This document shows, piece after piece, positions 1 to 11,282 of a stretch of 64,000 nt of DNA. The notes beneath the pieces are model-generated. The model saw only the letters and a program-made list of their open reading frames with translations, had not been told where the DNA came from and did not search any database. Location of the stretch: NCBI GenBank assembly GCA_009760855.2, contig WPIO01000010.1, positions 574,501 through 638,500 on the forward strand, in the 5' to 3' direction. The stretch comes from Cristatella mucedo. Lineage: Eukaryota > Bryozoa > Phylactolaemata > Cristatellidae. The translations under genes and the position numbers were made by a program. The first letter of the stretch is position 1. Each line of letters opens with the position of its first letter.

Positions 1-118
1 GTGACAGGCGAAGCAAAATTGCCTTATCGTCTTATTACTGAAGTCCTATTTCCGAGTTGTAACACCGATTACTACGCCTAAAGAGCCGAAGCAAGGAGCA
101 GCTACCGGTATCCGAAAG

Positions 119-289
119 TTTGACCTCGAACGACGTATCTTCAACGCCGAATTCGCTTACGAGTTATTCTTTGTCCAACACGGCAACGAAGCCCTGTGTT
201 TATTGTGCAGCGACACCGACGGCACTTTCAAGCCGTCGAATCTCAAGGGACATTTCGATGCCAGGCATGCATACACGTACAGACACTTC
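119..289 (+). pseudogene. BED-type zinc finger remnant (hAT transposase-like)
   Basis: An open frame of about 57 codons reads as a BED zinc finger of the kind found at the N-terminus of hAT transposases and the SCAND3/ZBED proteins derived from them. It has an aromatic RRIFNAEFAYELFF segment, then a CLLC cysteine pair, then an NLKGHFDARH histidine pair. Upstream the frame closes at a TAA near position 78. Downstream it runs straight into LINE-A sequence, so no transposase catalytic domain follows. I read it as a fragment of a transposon or domesticated gene cut off by the LINE. It differs in sequence from the hAT element at 8.6-11.3 kb, so it represents a second family. Confidence 0.55.
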
Positions 290-848
290 AGTTCTCGCCG
301 ACCTGCACTTGCTACCAGTCAAGCAACGGATCGATTTCAAGGTTTCGTCGCTCACTTTTAGGTCACTTCATTCTTTGGCTCCAGCCTATCTGTCAGATTT
401 ACTACCCCATCAGGCCAAGCATCGTACCACCCGCTTTTCGGAATCTAACAGTCTAGAAATACCTCGTACAAACCTCACATCCTTTGGAGACCGTGCATTT
501 AGCTCGTATGCTCCCGAAGCCTGGAACTCCCTCCCAACTTATGTCAGAACATCCCCTGACTTGACCGCATTTAAAAAGAACTTACAAACACAACTATTTA
601 GGACACCATTTAGTGGGTCCCTGTGATTTGTCCTTCATGTGCTTATGCGTGCTGACACTGTGCATGCTGCCACTTGCATGCTGACCCTGTGCATGTCACC
701 CCTAACCATGTTATTCTTGTTGTTTATCAAGCATGATATTACTCACCATTCAATCGCGTTTCCCTTTACAGCAAATGTAAAGCGCCTAGAGAGAGATTGC
801 GTTCTCTGAGGGCGCTTTATCAAGTGCATTATTATTACTATTACTATT
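290..848 (+). mobile_element. LINE-A, 5'-truncated 3' end
   Basis: This is the C-terminal end of a non-LTR retrotransposon reverse transcriptase (thumb and beyond: LPVKQRIDFKV, FGDRAFSSYAPEAWNSLP, ending SGSL and TGA at about 624). A 3' UTR with repeated 'tgcatgctgaccctgtgcatg' motifs follows, then the hairpin 'agcgcctagagagag...ctctgagggcgct' and an ATT-rich tail. The same unit recurs at 13.8, 18.6, 35.3 and 56.8 kb. The endonuclease and the catalytic part of the reverse transcriptase are missing, so it is a dead copy. Confidence 0.85.
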
Positions 849-1424
849 CACTGAGGATTCGCCGAAGACTTAGGCTGCTGCCGTTGCTGCAGTCGTGGTT
901 AGATCAACTAAGATCAACTAAGACTGCCTTGCAGTCGCGGTTAGATCAACAATCGACCCTCTTGAAGCAGCAGACGAGTGGCCGATTGTGTCTGCAAAAA
1001 ATGAGTTGAAGTACGCATAGTAAGGCAAAAGTTAAGAGATTACAAGTTGCATAGCCATACAGAGTCATTTGGCTATGTGCCGTGCCTGCTTATAATGATT
1101 CATGCCTTTGCATTAAGCTGATACTTAAGAGCTCTTTTCAAAGCAACTTATATGAGGCGAAGATATGGCAATACAAGTGGATGGCTGTGAATTTAGCATA
1201 GGATGAAGGTTCTAGCCGTTTACGACTAAGATCGTGGGTTCGAGTCTTGCTGCAGGTCTTTCTTCCTTGCCCACGGCTGGCAAAAATTCCTGCTGCTGCA
1301 TGGTCAGCAATTATGTCAATGAAATCATAAGACCATCTGACCTTGACTTTTACCTTCTAAAGCTGCAGTAGTTTAACAAGTAGAAATGCATCTGACACTT
1401 GTGAGAAGTATTAAAAAGGTATTC

Positions 1425-1563
1425 CTTTAGCGTCATCCCATAAAATAGTTTTATTTTGATCGTCTGGAAGCTTCATGTTTACTGCCCGTGACTTTGCTCT
1501 GGAAAACAATCTGAAGAATCCAGAGAGCCTCTTCCAAAAGCCTCTTGATGGCTTGTCTGTTTT
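1425..1563 (-). pseudogene. SEC16 exon 14, copy A (dead donor)
   Basis: This copies the exon at 17491-17629 with the same length and an open frame. It encodes the conserved start of the Sec16 C-terminal domain (GFFRLFSRAKSRAVNMKLPD, then NKTILWDD). The splice donor that follows AAAG in copy B as GTATAA reads GAATAC here, so the exon could not be spliced onward normally. The acceptor 'ttctgtag' is preserved. No copy of the final exon follows on this side, because that part of block A is deleted. Confidence 0.8.
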
Positions 1564-4500
1564 CTACAGAATAACGAAAGCAGCAGTGATGGCTGCATCA
1601 ATGAGGCAGCCTATCAGCTGCTCCTAGCCTCAAACTTGCTCTGAATTACACTTAGCTAACGTTAATGACAATTTTTGGAAGCTGCATGAGCCACGGATGC
1701 TATCAACCATAAGCTCAAACATAAAACCGGGAGCTAATGTAATCATACCTGCATGACACAGCTAAAACACAGCGATTCGGCCACTCGCTTTGTAGTAACA
1801 GCATTTGCCTAGGCATGGAGGCTCGGGCTAGGGTACAGTATCGCTTTAGGTGTCCTAGGCTATTCTAGCGAAGACCATGTTGCTATGATAATACTAGTGT
1901 GTAGCTTCAAATCGCCTTTGTCGAACACAAAATGCACCCACCAGTTTGTTCCTGGTCCACCAGTCCACATTTAGATCGAGCACAAACAAGAAGTGCTTTG
2001 ATAGGCAGCAAGAAGTGCTGGGTGGTAACTCATGGGCTTTGGCTTTCAGAACTGATAGTCGGCTGTGGACATTAGCACGTTTGGGCCAATGAGCTGTGAT
2101 ATGACTGATGCTCGATTAATTGAGACTACAGGCTTATCTTTAATAAATCAATGTCACATTCAACAATTTTCATAAGGCAAGTGATGCACATTAAGTTAAG
2201 ATTTGATCTGTTTTTTCTTGCCTCAATTTAGTATTTCTGGAAATACTAGGCAAAGAAGCCAGCAGTCGAGGAACGTGCAGCTGTGCTTGAACGTAGTGTG
2301 TGCTGGTATGCTTTGCTCTTTTGCATGGCATAAAACCGGCTTTTTTTTATACACCGACTTTGTCAAAGTGTTAGCAGCCTTGCTTTAGTACAGGAAAATG
2401 GCACCATATAGCCTCATTAAGGAAATTGAACAGGCTAACCCACTCATGACCTAACCGTGAAGGCAATTGCAGCAAAAATATATTTTTGAACTTACAACTT
2501 GACCTCTGAGCTAAGAAGGACCTTCTTTTGTGTCGAAAGTCTCTGAATTCTCATCTCGTTCGTTCTGTTCCTAATGATAATAAAAAATCGATTTAATGAG
2601 AAATTTACTCAAGATTTTCAAATGGACAATGCAGCATTGCAGCGGTTTGTCCAGCGGTAAATCCACGAGGAAAGGGATAAGAATGCAACGCCTGATGCTG
2701 ACGTCTATACTGTGGTAAACTATGGGTACGACAATGCTTTATTGCCAAGAAAATTACATTGCCATTTCTGCCATTGAAGCTACTACTGAAGTTATATAAC
2801 ACGCTGAAACGGAATGAGTGACAGAGTTTTATATCTGATGACTTCCATTAAGCGAATATAAAAATCTCGACATTCCCTGACCTTCAGCAGGCTATACACA
2901 GGGATTGTATCAATATTGTACATTCCCTGTACTAAAATAGACGAAAGAAACCACTTCCATCTTGTCTCTGCAACCTTAACTTGTATCTCTCTTAATTAAT
3001 GCCAATTATGTCGATCCGTGTATTGAATATTCGAAAATGAACCGCTAAGTGAATCCATTTGTGTTTCGATCTATTTACATCTGCATCTGTGTGTCTTTGT
3101 ATCTAATTATCTATCTTAATCATGGTCCCTATTTACTTTTATTTTCATCTGTCTATCTTAGCTATGAACTACAAAAACTGCTGTTTCAGACAGTAATCCA
3201 GTTATCAATCCATCTATCTATATGCTTCTTCTCATAACTTGCGATCTAAAGTGACAACGGTTGCGAGAACTAATAATGAGCCCTGGTTTCTTGCAAAACA
3301 AGAGACTGAAGTGCACCTAAAATGTGCTAACCACCTATGTAAAGAACTGTATCAAGGCAAATTTATATTAAATAAGCAATTTTATTTTTATAGGGTGATA
3401 TTCAAAAATAAACTGACGCTTGGCAAAGGAAACAACGTTGACAGAGATTCAAACAGCATCCTACGATAAGTGTTCATTTAATTTTGCTAGAGTCACTGCC
3501 CTGTGGGACTGAGAAAAAATACTCCTTCGTTCTAATGTTCTTGTCATCGTAATTTGCCACCGAAAGCCAGTAGCACTGGTTTAGTTATGCTTATCGGGTC
3601 ATCTCTGCAGAACTGGTTTTGCTTCCTATTGTTGAGATATTCCAATACTTGCCCACAAATTACTCGCCTGTCTCACATTTTGTCTAATTATGAAATCTGT
3701 ACAACATTACATTATCAAATTCAACTTTTTAATTCGCTCTTACATCCCAGGAAACACAGTAAATTTAGTCTCAAAAACTCTCACGTCGTGCATAAAAAGC
3801 GACCATCTAAGTGAAGATCCACACGCAATAATTCAATTCAATAAATTGATGAGAAAATGCTTACGATATGAGAGAAGGCAGTTTCATACAATCGCCACAG
3901 CTCTGTGTGAGCTTGATGTAACTCAACAGATCTTAGCTGCTTGAGGTTTCGAAAGCTGCTAGTAGTAATGTATTTGCAAACCATATCGCAGTAATTTTAA
4001 GGGTGTTATTTATGAAGTGCAGGAGGTGTGAGCATGATCAGCATCTAAAGCTTGCTCACCATCAGTAATCACTTTTGTATTAACCAAATAAGGTTATGGG
4101 TGCACACTAAAATAAGTAAAACCACTCATCTCTTCTTTAATCAGGTGTCTCTACCAGGAATTCGTATAATTCTAAGGCTCAAGTAGTCACATTAACCTTA
4201 GTTTTTCCTTAACAGTATTCAGACAATATCACAGCAATTAGCATTCTGTTGCTATGCATATGTAAGCGAAGTGTTCATGCCTTCCATTGCACAATAACAA
4301 AAACTATCAATAGGAACATTCCTCTTTTCTTTTGATAGTTCTAACGTACACAGGGCATGTATAAACGTGTAAACGGGTCCAAAAAAGAAAATATCGATAC
4401 ATATATGCTACGAGACCATACGACCAAACAATTAAAGAAAACTGACACCTTACTTTTAAAATAAGGCTTTGGATTTAGCTGACCTAGCTACTGAGCCCAT

Positions 4501-5724
4501 CCAATTAACAGGTAACCACTTAGAACTTTAGTAATTTTTTTAGTTCTTTTTACTTGATTGAAAGTTTTAGCTGAGATAGTAAGCTTTATCAGTAGTATAT
4601 TACATGGACTGACGTCTCATTTTTCAGCACCGGCTAGCAAGTCAGCGGTGACCTCTATTCGAGCTACATAAATGCAAAAACACGTGCAAGCAAAATTGTA
4701 TATGTCGACACTCCCATGGTATGTATAAGTACCTTCTACCGTTCTGACTTTTTGAAGGCTAGTTTTTTTATCTCCATCTTTCGGTCACGCTAAGTACGGC
4801 AAAGTAAATTTATATATTTATGGATACAGCATGTACTTGGGTCTAGGATAAAATTGCTGCTAACTAATACTACACTGATATTAACAATACAAAATATTTT
4901 GGTTGCTGACAATTAGAGTGACATAATTAGCTATGGAATCCACCGGACGTCCAGCAGAACGACAAGCATTCATACCGTGGCCATGGTACCAGAATGCTCA
5001 TCACTGACATCGTTAGTTCTGTCACTGTTTTTCTTGGGCTCACAAATCATCTGACTGATTTTTACAACGATGAAAAACCCAGGTGTTAAAAATTGTCAAC
5101 TGAAATCATTCTGCCCTATAGGTCTAGGACAAGCACGAGATAGACGTGCGATAATGTACTGACAAAACACCACAAATTCAAATTCAAAAATCACCCAGTG
5201 CTTAGCATTATTTATAGAAAACCTAGTGAATTTGGCGAGCCAATGCGTCAAGGTGCTTAATGAGACGAAGTTCAAATTTTGATTCTCGTAGTTACTTTAT
5301 CTTTGTGTTTTCATCTTTTAAAATCACTAAAATGATCAATATACTGTGAATAAGAAGTCGCTTGTACGTTTTTCTGCTTTTGCTGCTTTTGCTATCGTTT
5401 TTCACAGTGTGAAGGGTTTTAAAGTGTCTTTGCATCCAAGAGCTGCATGAAAATTTCGTGTAAGTTATTGCGAGACGCAGTCTTTGTGAGCACACCTAGA
5501 GGGCTCGGCTGTTGTGTGCAAGACAGGTGCCTCAGACACCACATCTTTCCTACTTGCACCTTCTACCCATTAACAGCCTATTCTCTCCTAGGACCAATCG
5601 CAACTCTCAGATGCCTTCCCTTGAGCTCTGTCTAACATGTCTAAAATATTTAATTCTCCGGCCTCCTTTTGCAGTACGACCTGACTGTTTGACGTGGCAG
5701 AGCTTGAGCAAAACATAAGCCTAC
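1564..5724 (-). other. Non-coding: copy of SEC16 intron 13 (block A)
   Basis: This is intronic sequence of block A. It matches block B from about 17630 to 24527, apart from insertions present only in B: about 2 kb with LINE-A between 18306 and 20365, a LINE-A tail at 21.2-21.5 kb, and LINE-B at 22.75-23.21 kb. Block A therefore shows the pre-insertion state of these sites. I see no coding exon in it. Confidence 0.7.
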
Positions 5725-6189
5725 CAGGATTCACATATGCTCCAGCCTGTTGCCAAGAAGGTAATGCCTGCTGTTGCTGCCACTCTGTAACCGGATCATC
5801 ATGCATATATTGTTGCTGATAATGCATTTATAATAATATTAAGAGTAATGCACTTGATGAAGCGCCCTCAGAGAACTTAATCTCTTTCTAGGCGCTTTAC
5901 ATTTGCTGCAAAGTGAAATGCAATTGAATGGTAAGTAAAATCATGCTTGAAAAACAAACAAAATGAATAACGTGGTTAGGGGTGACATGCACAGGGTCAG
6001 CATGCATTTGTGGCTGGAGGCCGTCTGCTGAAGGACAGAGCTCGACGGAGCATGCCGAGGGTGAGACGCATGAGCCACTGTCAGCAGAGAGCTGTGGCTC
6101 CTATGGATTGCCATTGTCTTCCAGGTCAAGGCCAATCGACCAATGTCCGGCTGCTGCTTGACCTTGGCTGCCATTTCCGTTTACTGTGC
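5725..6189 (-). pseudogene. SEC16 exon 13, copy A (stop plus LINE insertion)
   Basis: This copies exon 13 (24528-24812), recognisable by GTVNGNGSQG at its start and EWQQQQALPSW and GAYVNPG near its end. It has a 3-nt deletion combined with an in-frame TAG at 6101-6103, where copy B reads through. A 172-bp LINE-A 3' fragment (5830-6001) then interrupts it. Acceptor and donor sites corresponding to those of copy B remain at the ends. With these lesions it cannot encode the linker region of Sec16. Confidence 0.8.
5830..6001 (-). mobile_element. LINE-A 3' fragment inside SEC16 exon copy
   Basis: A short 5'-truncated LINE-A copy on the minus strand: ATT-type tail at the left end, the 3' hairpin (gcgccctcagagaact...tctaggcgc), then 3' UTR. 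It is flanked by ATGCATTT at 5822-5829 and 6002-6009, which fits an 8-bp target-site duplication. Block B (near 24624) has the uninterrupted site, confirming that this is an insertion in block A only. Confidence 0.85.
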
Positions 6190-6977
6190 CTGCTTCTGCT
6201 ACAGATCAGAAACAAAAGGATTTCAATCTAATCGAAAAAGATACCGAAAACTAAATGTGCCCATCACTTTAGACATACATGCTGACAGGCACCAAGAAAA
6301 TACAGAGTAACACTGCTCAGGATATGGAAATAGCTGAATAACGAATGAAGAATAGCACTTTTAGAGGCATTCAAACGGCTATAAAGAGCTGTCAGGTTGA
6401 CGGCAAACAAATCGCTAGGATAGTTTGCATAGGCATGCACCGTGCTCCCACGACCATCTGACTCAGCAATGCTGCCCATATTCTCATTATTTTTTTAGAA
6501 TAAATCAGACGGATATCGTAGGAGCAATGAAAGCGGCTTACTCTCAGTGCAATAAAGACACCTCTACTGCGTAGTGCCTACTTAGTCCTTGTGCTTTGTT
6601 GAGTTCCAAATAGAGACACTTTGCATTTCATTATTTGCCTAACCTGAATTACTGAGCTAGCAGTTTACTTGTGGGTACCTAAGTAGTCCAACTTTCAGTA
6701 TTATGATTGTTAGCTATCTCAAGCATGAATTGCTTTGCCTGTCTGAGCCGAAGCGCTATTTACATTATGACCAGAATAAAGGTATTTGAGTATGGCAGAC
6801 ATAATTGTGAAGTAAATGAGAGCCACTACGACTGACAGAGAGCCTAAGAGACAGGCAATGCAAGTTTCAACATTCTAACCGAATGAGATGGAGCAACTTC
6901 TAGTGCAACTGAATCTCTTGCTTTGAGGGGCTTCTTTTCAACGTATTACATGACAGCTCGTTATGGCAGTATCTTAT

Positions 6978-7250
6978 CTTGCAGGCCCAGCAACTGGGAA
7001 TGCTGCACAAAATTCCAAGGCTGCTGCACACTGTGGCATTGGGGTGCCTGTCGATGACTCAATTCGGCATGGCCGTCGAGCGGCAGAGGTGGTTGGCACG
7101 GATAAGCCGGCGGCAATATAGATTGATCGTCGACACCGGTGTAATTTTGCATATAAGGTCGGAGGCCAGTGCCTTTTTGCAGATGCTGAGACTTGGACTG
7201 AGGCAGTTTTTCCATATCTTCACCATGTCTGGCCTGCCAAGTCTCAATTC
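6978..7250 (-). pseudogene. SEC16 exon 12, copy A (dead donor)
   Basis: Copy of exon 12 (25520-25792), same 273-nt length and open throughout (EKLPQSKSQHLQKGTGLRPY, then NYTGVDDQS). The donor that reads CAAG/GTAAGA in block B reads CAAG/ATAAGA here. This is not a U12 AT-AC donor consensus, so normal splicing would fail. The acceptor 'ggttttccag' is intact. Confidence 0.8.
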
Positions 7251-7352
7251 CTGGAAAACCAAAGAAGGATTTTTCGATGGGGTATTAAGGTAATGAAGCA
7301 AGTAGTGCACACAACACACAGTGCATGGGACTGCTGCAAGCAGCATGCTCAC

Positions 7353-7748
7353 CCGGCGGTGCTGCTGTTGCTGCTGCTACTACAACTACTGGCTGAGCTA
7401 TTGACAGCTCTGGAATTGCTAGTTCAGGAGCAGATCGTAGGACAGTTACAACTGGTGTAACCGTATTAGGTGCTTGGAGCAATGCTGGTGCTGGCATTGA
7501 TGTAGAAGCTGGCATCGCTGCAGATTCCATGTCAAATGTTGGTGCTGGTACGGATGCAGACACTGATGTAGGTACAAAACCTGAGACTTGAGTGTTAAAG
7601 CTGTGAGGGACTTCCATCCTGCGTTGATGTTCTGCAGCTAATAGGTCAAACCAGGGCACCACAGTGTTGCTAGGATGCAGACGGTCAAAGCATCTTACTC
7701 TAGTTGGATTGTCTCAGCTACCGGCTGGCTCTTAAGTAGCATAGACAA
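7353..7748 (-). pseudogene. SEC16 exon 11, copy A (stop and frameshift)
   Basis: Copy of exon 11 (25895-26291), but 396 instead of 397 nt. Reading in from the acceptor, the frame hits TAA at 7695-7697, and a one-base deletion a few bases later shifts the rest. Downstream of the shift the alanine/proline-rich sequence is still open and very similar to copy B (VPWFDLLAAEHQRR, AMPASTSMPAPALLQAPN). The donor GTGAGC is intact. Confidence 0.8.
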
Positions 7749-8236
7749 CTACAAAACACACTGTTAAAATGACTTCCTAAATATTGAAAGTATTCTGACA
7801 CGAGAAATAAAAACTACACGAAAGGTGTACAACAATATAATAGAGCTAGAAATAATGTGCCAATTTTTCATGCAAATATAATGAAATTACACTCATTCTG
7901 TTTGTAAACATGGTCTCGATAATTGTAAATGTCTCAGTCGTGTCTGTGGTACATCCATAGCAGCAGTGGGGCCTACTTTTCAAGAGCTCTTTAGTAGCAC
8001 TAATCTAGCACAGCACACTGTGTCCCCCTTTCTCATACTCTTCCTCCTACCCATTCGAGGCTGCCTAAGCATCTCGTCTTGCAATTTGTATTGTTAGCAC
8101 CAGCAGGTTAGATGACAAGTCTGTTTAATATTTTATTTTAAAAAATCTTCTCGAATGTACGCATACCTTGCCAACAAAGTGTTTTAACGTCCAACTATTC
8201 AGCAGTCGTGAACAGCAGAGCGAGCAGATCGCCTAC

Positions 8237-8377
8237 CTCTAACAGGCTGTGGAGCATGTCGGAAGAAAAGAGCGACGGCTCAATCAGCACTCTGCCGGCT
8301 ATGGCCTCGCAGTAGCGCAGCGCTTCCGGCAGCTGCCCGCCCTCCAAATGGATCCAAGCTTTGGCAAGCTTGTAGCT
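8237..8377 (-). pseudogene. SEC16 exon 10, copy A (intact frame)
   Basis: Copy of exon 10 (26693-26833), same 141-nt length, open frame and intact AG and GT sites. It differs at a few residues (IHLEGG for THLEGG, LIEPSLFSSD for LVEPSVFSTD). It encodes the last helical repeat of the ACE1 region (SYKLAKAW...LPEALRYCEAIAG). It looks usable by itself, but every exon copy downstream of it is broken, so I class it with the pseudogene block. Confidence 0.75.
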
Positions 8378-8397
8378 CTGCAATAGTAAGAAGCATG

Positions 8398-8450
8398 GAG
8401 TGACTTATAAGTGCCAATCAGTCGATCAGACAGTCAATCAGTCAATCAAT
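8398..8450. repeat. Simple repeat (CAATCAGT-like) at a rearrangement junction
   Basis: Short degenerate run of 'caatcagt/cgatcaga/cagtcaat' units. It lies exactly where homology to block B ends (about 8405) and before the inverted copy of the last SEC16 exon begins (8452). In block B only one unit, 'ccaatcagtca', is present at this place. Confidence 0.7.
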
Positions 8451-8567
8451 CAGACTACCGAACCATCTACCACGGGTCAAACTAGGCGTTTGCTTAGACC
8501 CAAGTACTTAAATCCGTTTGGTGGAGCACCAGCAACAGGAAGCTTGCCTGCATCTGAATACTGAAGC

Positions 8568-11282
8568 CAGGGGTGTCCAACACGTGGCCCGCGGGCCACA
8601 ACCCGGCCCGCCGAGGTCTTCTATGCGGCCCGCAACGTTATCCCAAAAATATTTGTCATTCCATGTTTTTTGTTAATTTTTAATCATTACAAACGGCGAT
8701 ATAAGGCACTGTGATGTACTTCACGCGCTCGTAAAGCGTGAAGGTGTCCGAATGGCTATTTTCGCGTGAAGGTAAAATAATCGATTTATTTTGCTAGCCT
8801 TCATGTGAACATTTTGGTGTGATGGGGTAATATATTTGTGCTACAGCGGCGCCAATACGATCACATTTATAACGCTTCCGAAAGCGAAATTAACTGTTTC
8901 ACACTGTGGATAGAAAAAAAGAGCCGTTTCTCAGCTGCTGCTGCACGAATTTGAATCAGTCAGGTAGGTTTTTCAAAAAACGCGTATGGCTCAATTTACT
9001 TACTAATACTAAGATATTGCTGTGATAAAATATAAATTAATCAATTCGTAACTGATCTGTTTTTTTATTTCACAGAGAAAAATGGCGGCGAATGTGAATA
9101 CTAGCAAAAAACAAAAAATTGACGCAGAAGGAAAACTTTTCAAAGCATCTTGGGCTGTAGACTATTTTGTAATAGAACGCTTTGGTAGGATAATGTGCCT
9201 AATATGCCAAGAAACAATTGCCGTTGCAAAGCAGTACAATGTTAAGCGACATTTTTCCACAAAGCATGGCGACAGGTACAACAGCCAGACTGGTCAACTT
9301 CGAATTGATCGCGTGAACTCGTTGAAACAGAGCGTCATCGGACAGTAGTCATTGTTTACAGCAGTCAGCAACAAGTCTGGGGCTTCAACCAAAGTAAGTT
9401 TTTTAATAGCTGAAGCCATAGCTAAGCGGGGGAAAACATTTTCCGATGGTGAATTTGTTAAGTAATGCCCCAGGCTGTTTACTGGTGTGATCTGTCCAGA
9501 AAAGAAGTCAGAAGTAGAGAAAGTCAGTCTTTCTCATCAAACGGCTGCGAGAAGAGTTGACGTGCTCGGATCCAACATAGAAGAAAAATTCACTAAAAGA
9601 CTTGCTGAATGCGAATTTTATTCTCTTGCACTCGACGAAGGCACGGACAATAGCAATACGGCTCAACTGTCGGTGTTTGTATGCAGAGTAACAGGAAAGT
9701 TTGTCATTATCGAAGAACTGTTGGATATATGTTCAATGAAAGGCACTACAACGGGGAGGGATATTTTGGATCAGGTCAAGAGGGTCCTCATAAAACTTAA
9801 TCTTCCTGAAACTAAATCGATTGGTTTAACCACAGACGGAGCCCCTTCAATGACAGGTAGACACAATGGATTTGTATCTTTAATGATAAAATTAGAACCT
9901 CACAAAATTGTCAGTCATCACGCCATCATCCACCAAGAACAGCTATGTGCAAAGGTCTTGAGCATGCAACATGTAATGGACAATGTAGTTTCAACAGTCA
10001 ATGTGATAAGGTCTCGTGCGCTAAACCACAGACAATTTCAGGCTTCCCTTGAAGAGTTGGGATCAGATCATTGTAATGTTATTTATTTCTGCCAAGTCCG
10101 TTGGCTAAGTAGGGCAAACACGTTAGCCAGGTTTTGGTCACTTCGGGGCAAAATAAAAACATTTATGACAGAAAAGGGAAAAGATGTTGGGTTCCTCGAT
10201 GACCAGCAGTGGTTGAATGACTTGGCTTTTTTGGTGGACATAGCCACACATCTTGCAGATCTTAATGTCAAACTCCAAGGTAAGGATCAACTCGTCCATA
10301 AAATGTATGAGTGTGTTGTCGCGTTGGTGCAAAAGCTGAAACTTTTCCGGAAACACTTGTATCAGAAGAAACTGTTACACTTCACAACACTAGCAACAAG
10401 ATCGCCTGAAACGCTGGCTCATATGAAGTACTCCACTCTTGTTAGCAAACTTGTTGATGAATTCGAAGAGAGGTTTCAGGATTTCCAACAACATGCGGAT
10501 GACAAGAACATTATTAGTAATCCATTTAATATCGATCCCTCTGATGCACCTGATGAATTTCAACTCGAACTAATCGACATTCATAATGACACCAATTTAA
10601 AAACTGCTTATGATCAGCATGACCTTGTTACCTTTTACAGGCAGTTATGTTTCATCGGAGTCTTTTCCTAACATAACCAAACATGCTCGCAGGTATATTG
10701 CACTTTTTGGCAGCACATATTGCTGTTTTCACACACAGCTTTTTTCCAGACTAAAAAATGCGAAAACAAAGACTCAATCCGTTCTCACAGATGAACATTT
10801 ATCAGGAATCCTTATAATTGCCACATCCACTGTTGCAGCAGATGTCGACTTTTTATGCAAACAGAAACAATGCCAAATATCTCATTGATGCGTGCAGTGC
10901 AGAAGACATTGAATACCTGTGGCATTTAATTAATCCGAAGACATTAATATTATGTGAGTCATTGTCATGTAATTTTGTAAGTTTTAGAAGTTTCTGTCTT
11001 CATGTTATTAAAATAAAAATCCAAAAGTAAAAGATTGGCCATAATATCTATCGAATTATTTTCCAGGACACATGATTAAATTTGTATTATTTATTATTTT
11101 TAATTATAATTATGCTAAAAATACTATTGTATTGCGGTTTATTTATTAAGTATAATAGTAATAGTCATAATAAATTACGATCTTATTTTCTGATGCGGTC
11201 AACTACGCCAATTTACATGTGGCCCCGGACCTTTTAAATTTTTAAAATGTGGCAACCAACGCAAAAAGGTTGGACACCCCTG
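8568..11282 (+). mobile_element. hAT DNA transposon (Charlie/GTF2IRD2-like), 2,715 bp
   Basis: The ends are perfect 14-bp inverted repeats, CAGGGGTGTCCAAC at 8568 and its complement ending at 11282. Flanking 8-bp sequences ACTGAAGC (8560-8567) and ACTTAAGC (11283-11290) are a target-site duplication with one mismatch, the length expected for hAT elements. The unoccupied site (ACTTAAGC once) is seen in the right arm of the inverted repeat near 16378-16385. Subterminal GC-rich 'ggcccgcgggcc' motifs follow the left end. Inside is one decayed transposase gene. Confidence 0.95.
9082..10888 (+). pseudogene. hAT transposase pseudogene
   Basis: Resembles the hAT transposase that gave rise to the C-terminal part of vertebrate GTF2IRD2. 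A BED zinc finger comes first (CLICQE, then VKRHFSTKH; residues about 35-60). A large RNase H-like catalytic part follows, with ALDEGTDNS and GLTTDGAPSMTG around the expected acidic residues and CQVRWLSR. The C-terminal dimerisation block is FGSTYCC, LFSRLKNAKT, LTDEHL, ending with ISH and TGA at 10886-10888. The frame is broken by a TAG at 9346-9348, by a stop/shift near 9462, and by a frameshift around 10650-10668. It is no longer able to make the enzyme. The ATG at 9082 has MAANVNTSKKQK, typical of this family's N-terminus. Confidence 0.9.

Larger units (their letters stand above)
978..8405 (-). repeat. Segmental duplication, block A (copy of SEC16 3' half)
   Basis: This block is colinear with block B (about 17.2-26.9 kb) in exons and introns. 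Examples are 1030-1145 against 17213-17330, 1420-1700 against 17486-17765, 3554-4420 against 21900-22750, and 5540-8405 against 24360-26877. Intronic divergence is clearly visible, roughly one base in ten by eye. The first 50 bases (978-1029) match 15493-15546 instead, and the match then jumps to 17213, so about 1.7 kb including the last SEC16 exon is missing from this copy. At the right end homology stops in a short CAATCAGT-like simple repeat. All exon copies are on the minus strand. Confidence 0.85.

Noticed and set aside
7285-7662. An intact 125-codon gene on the minus strand.
   Set aside because: It is the part of SEC16 exon 11 copy A after the frameshift and stop, without a start of its own.
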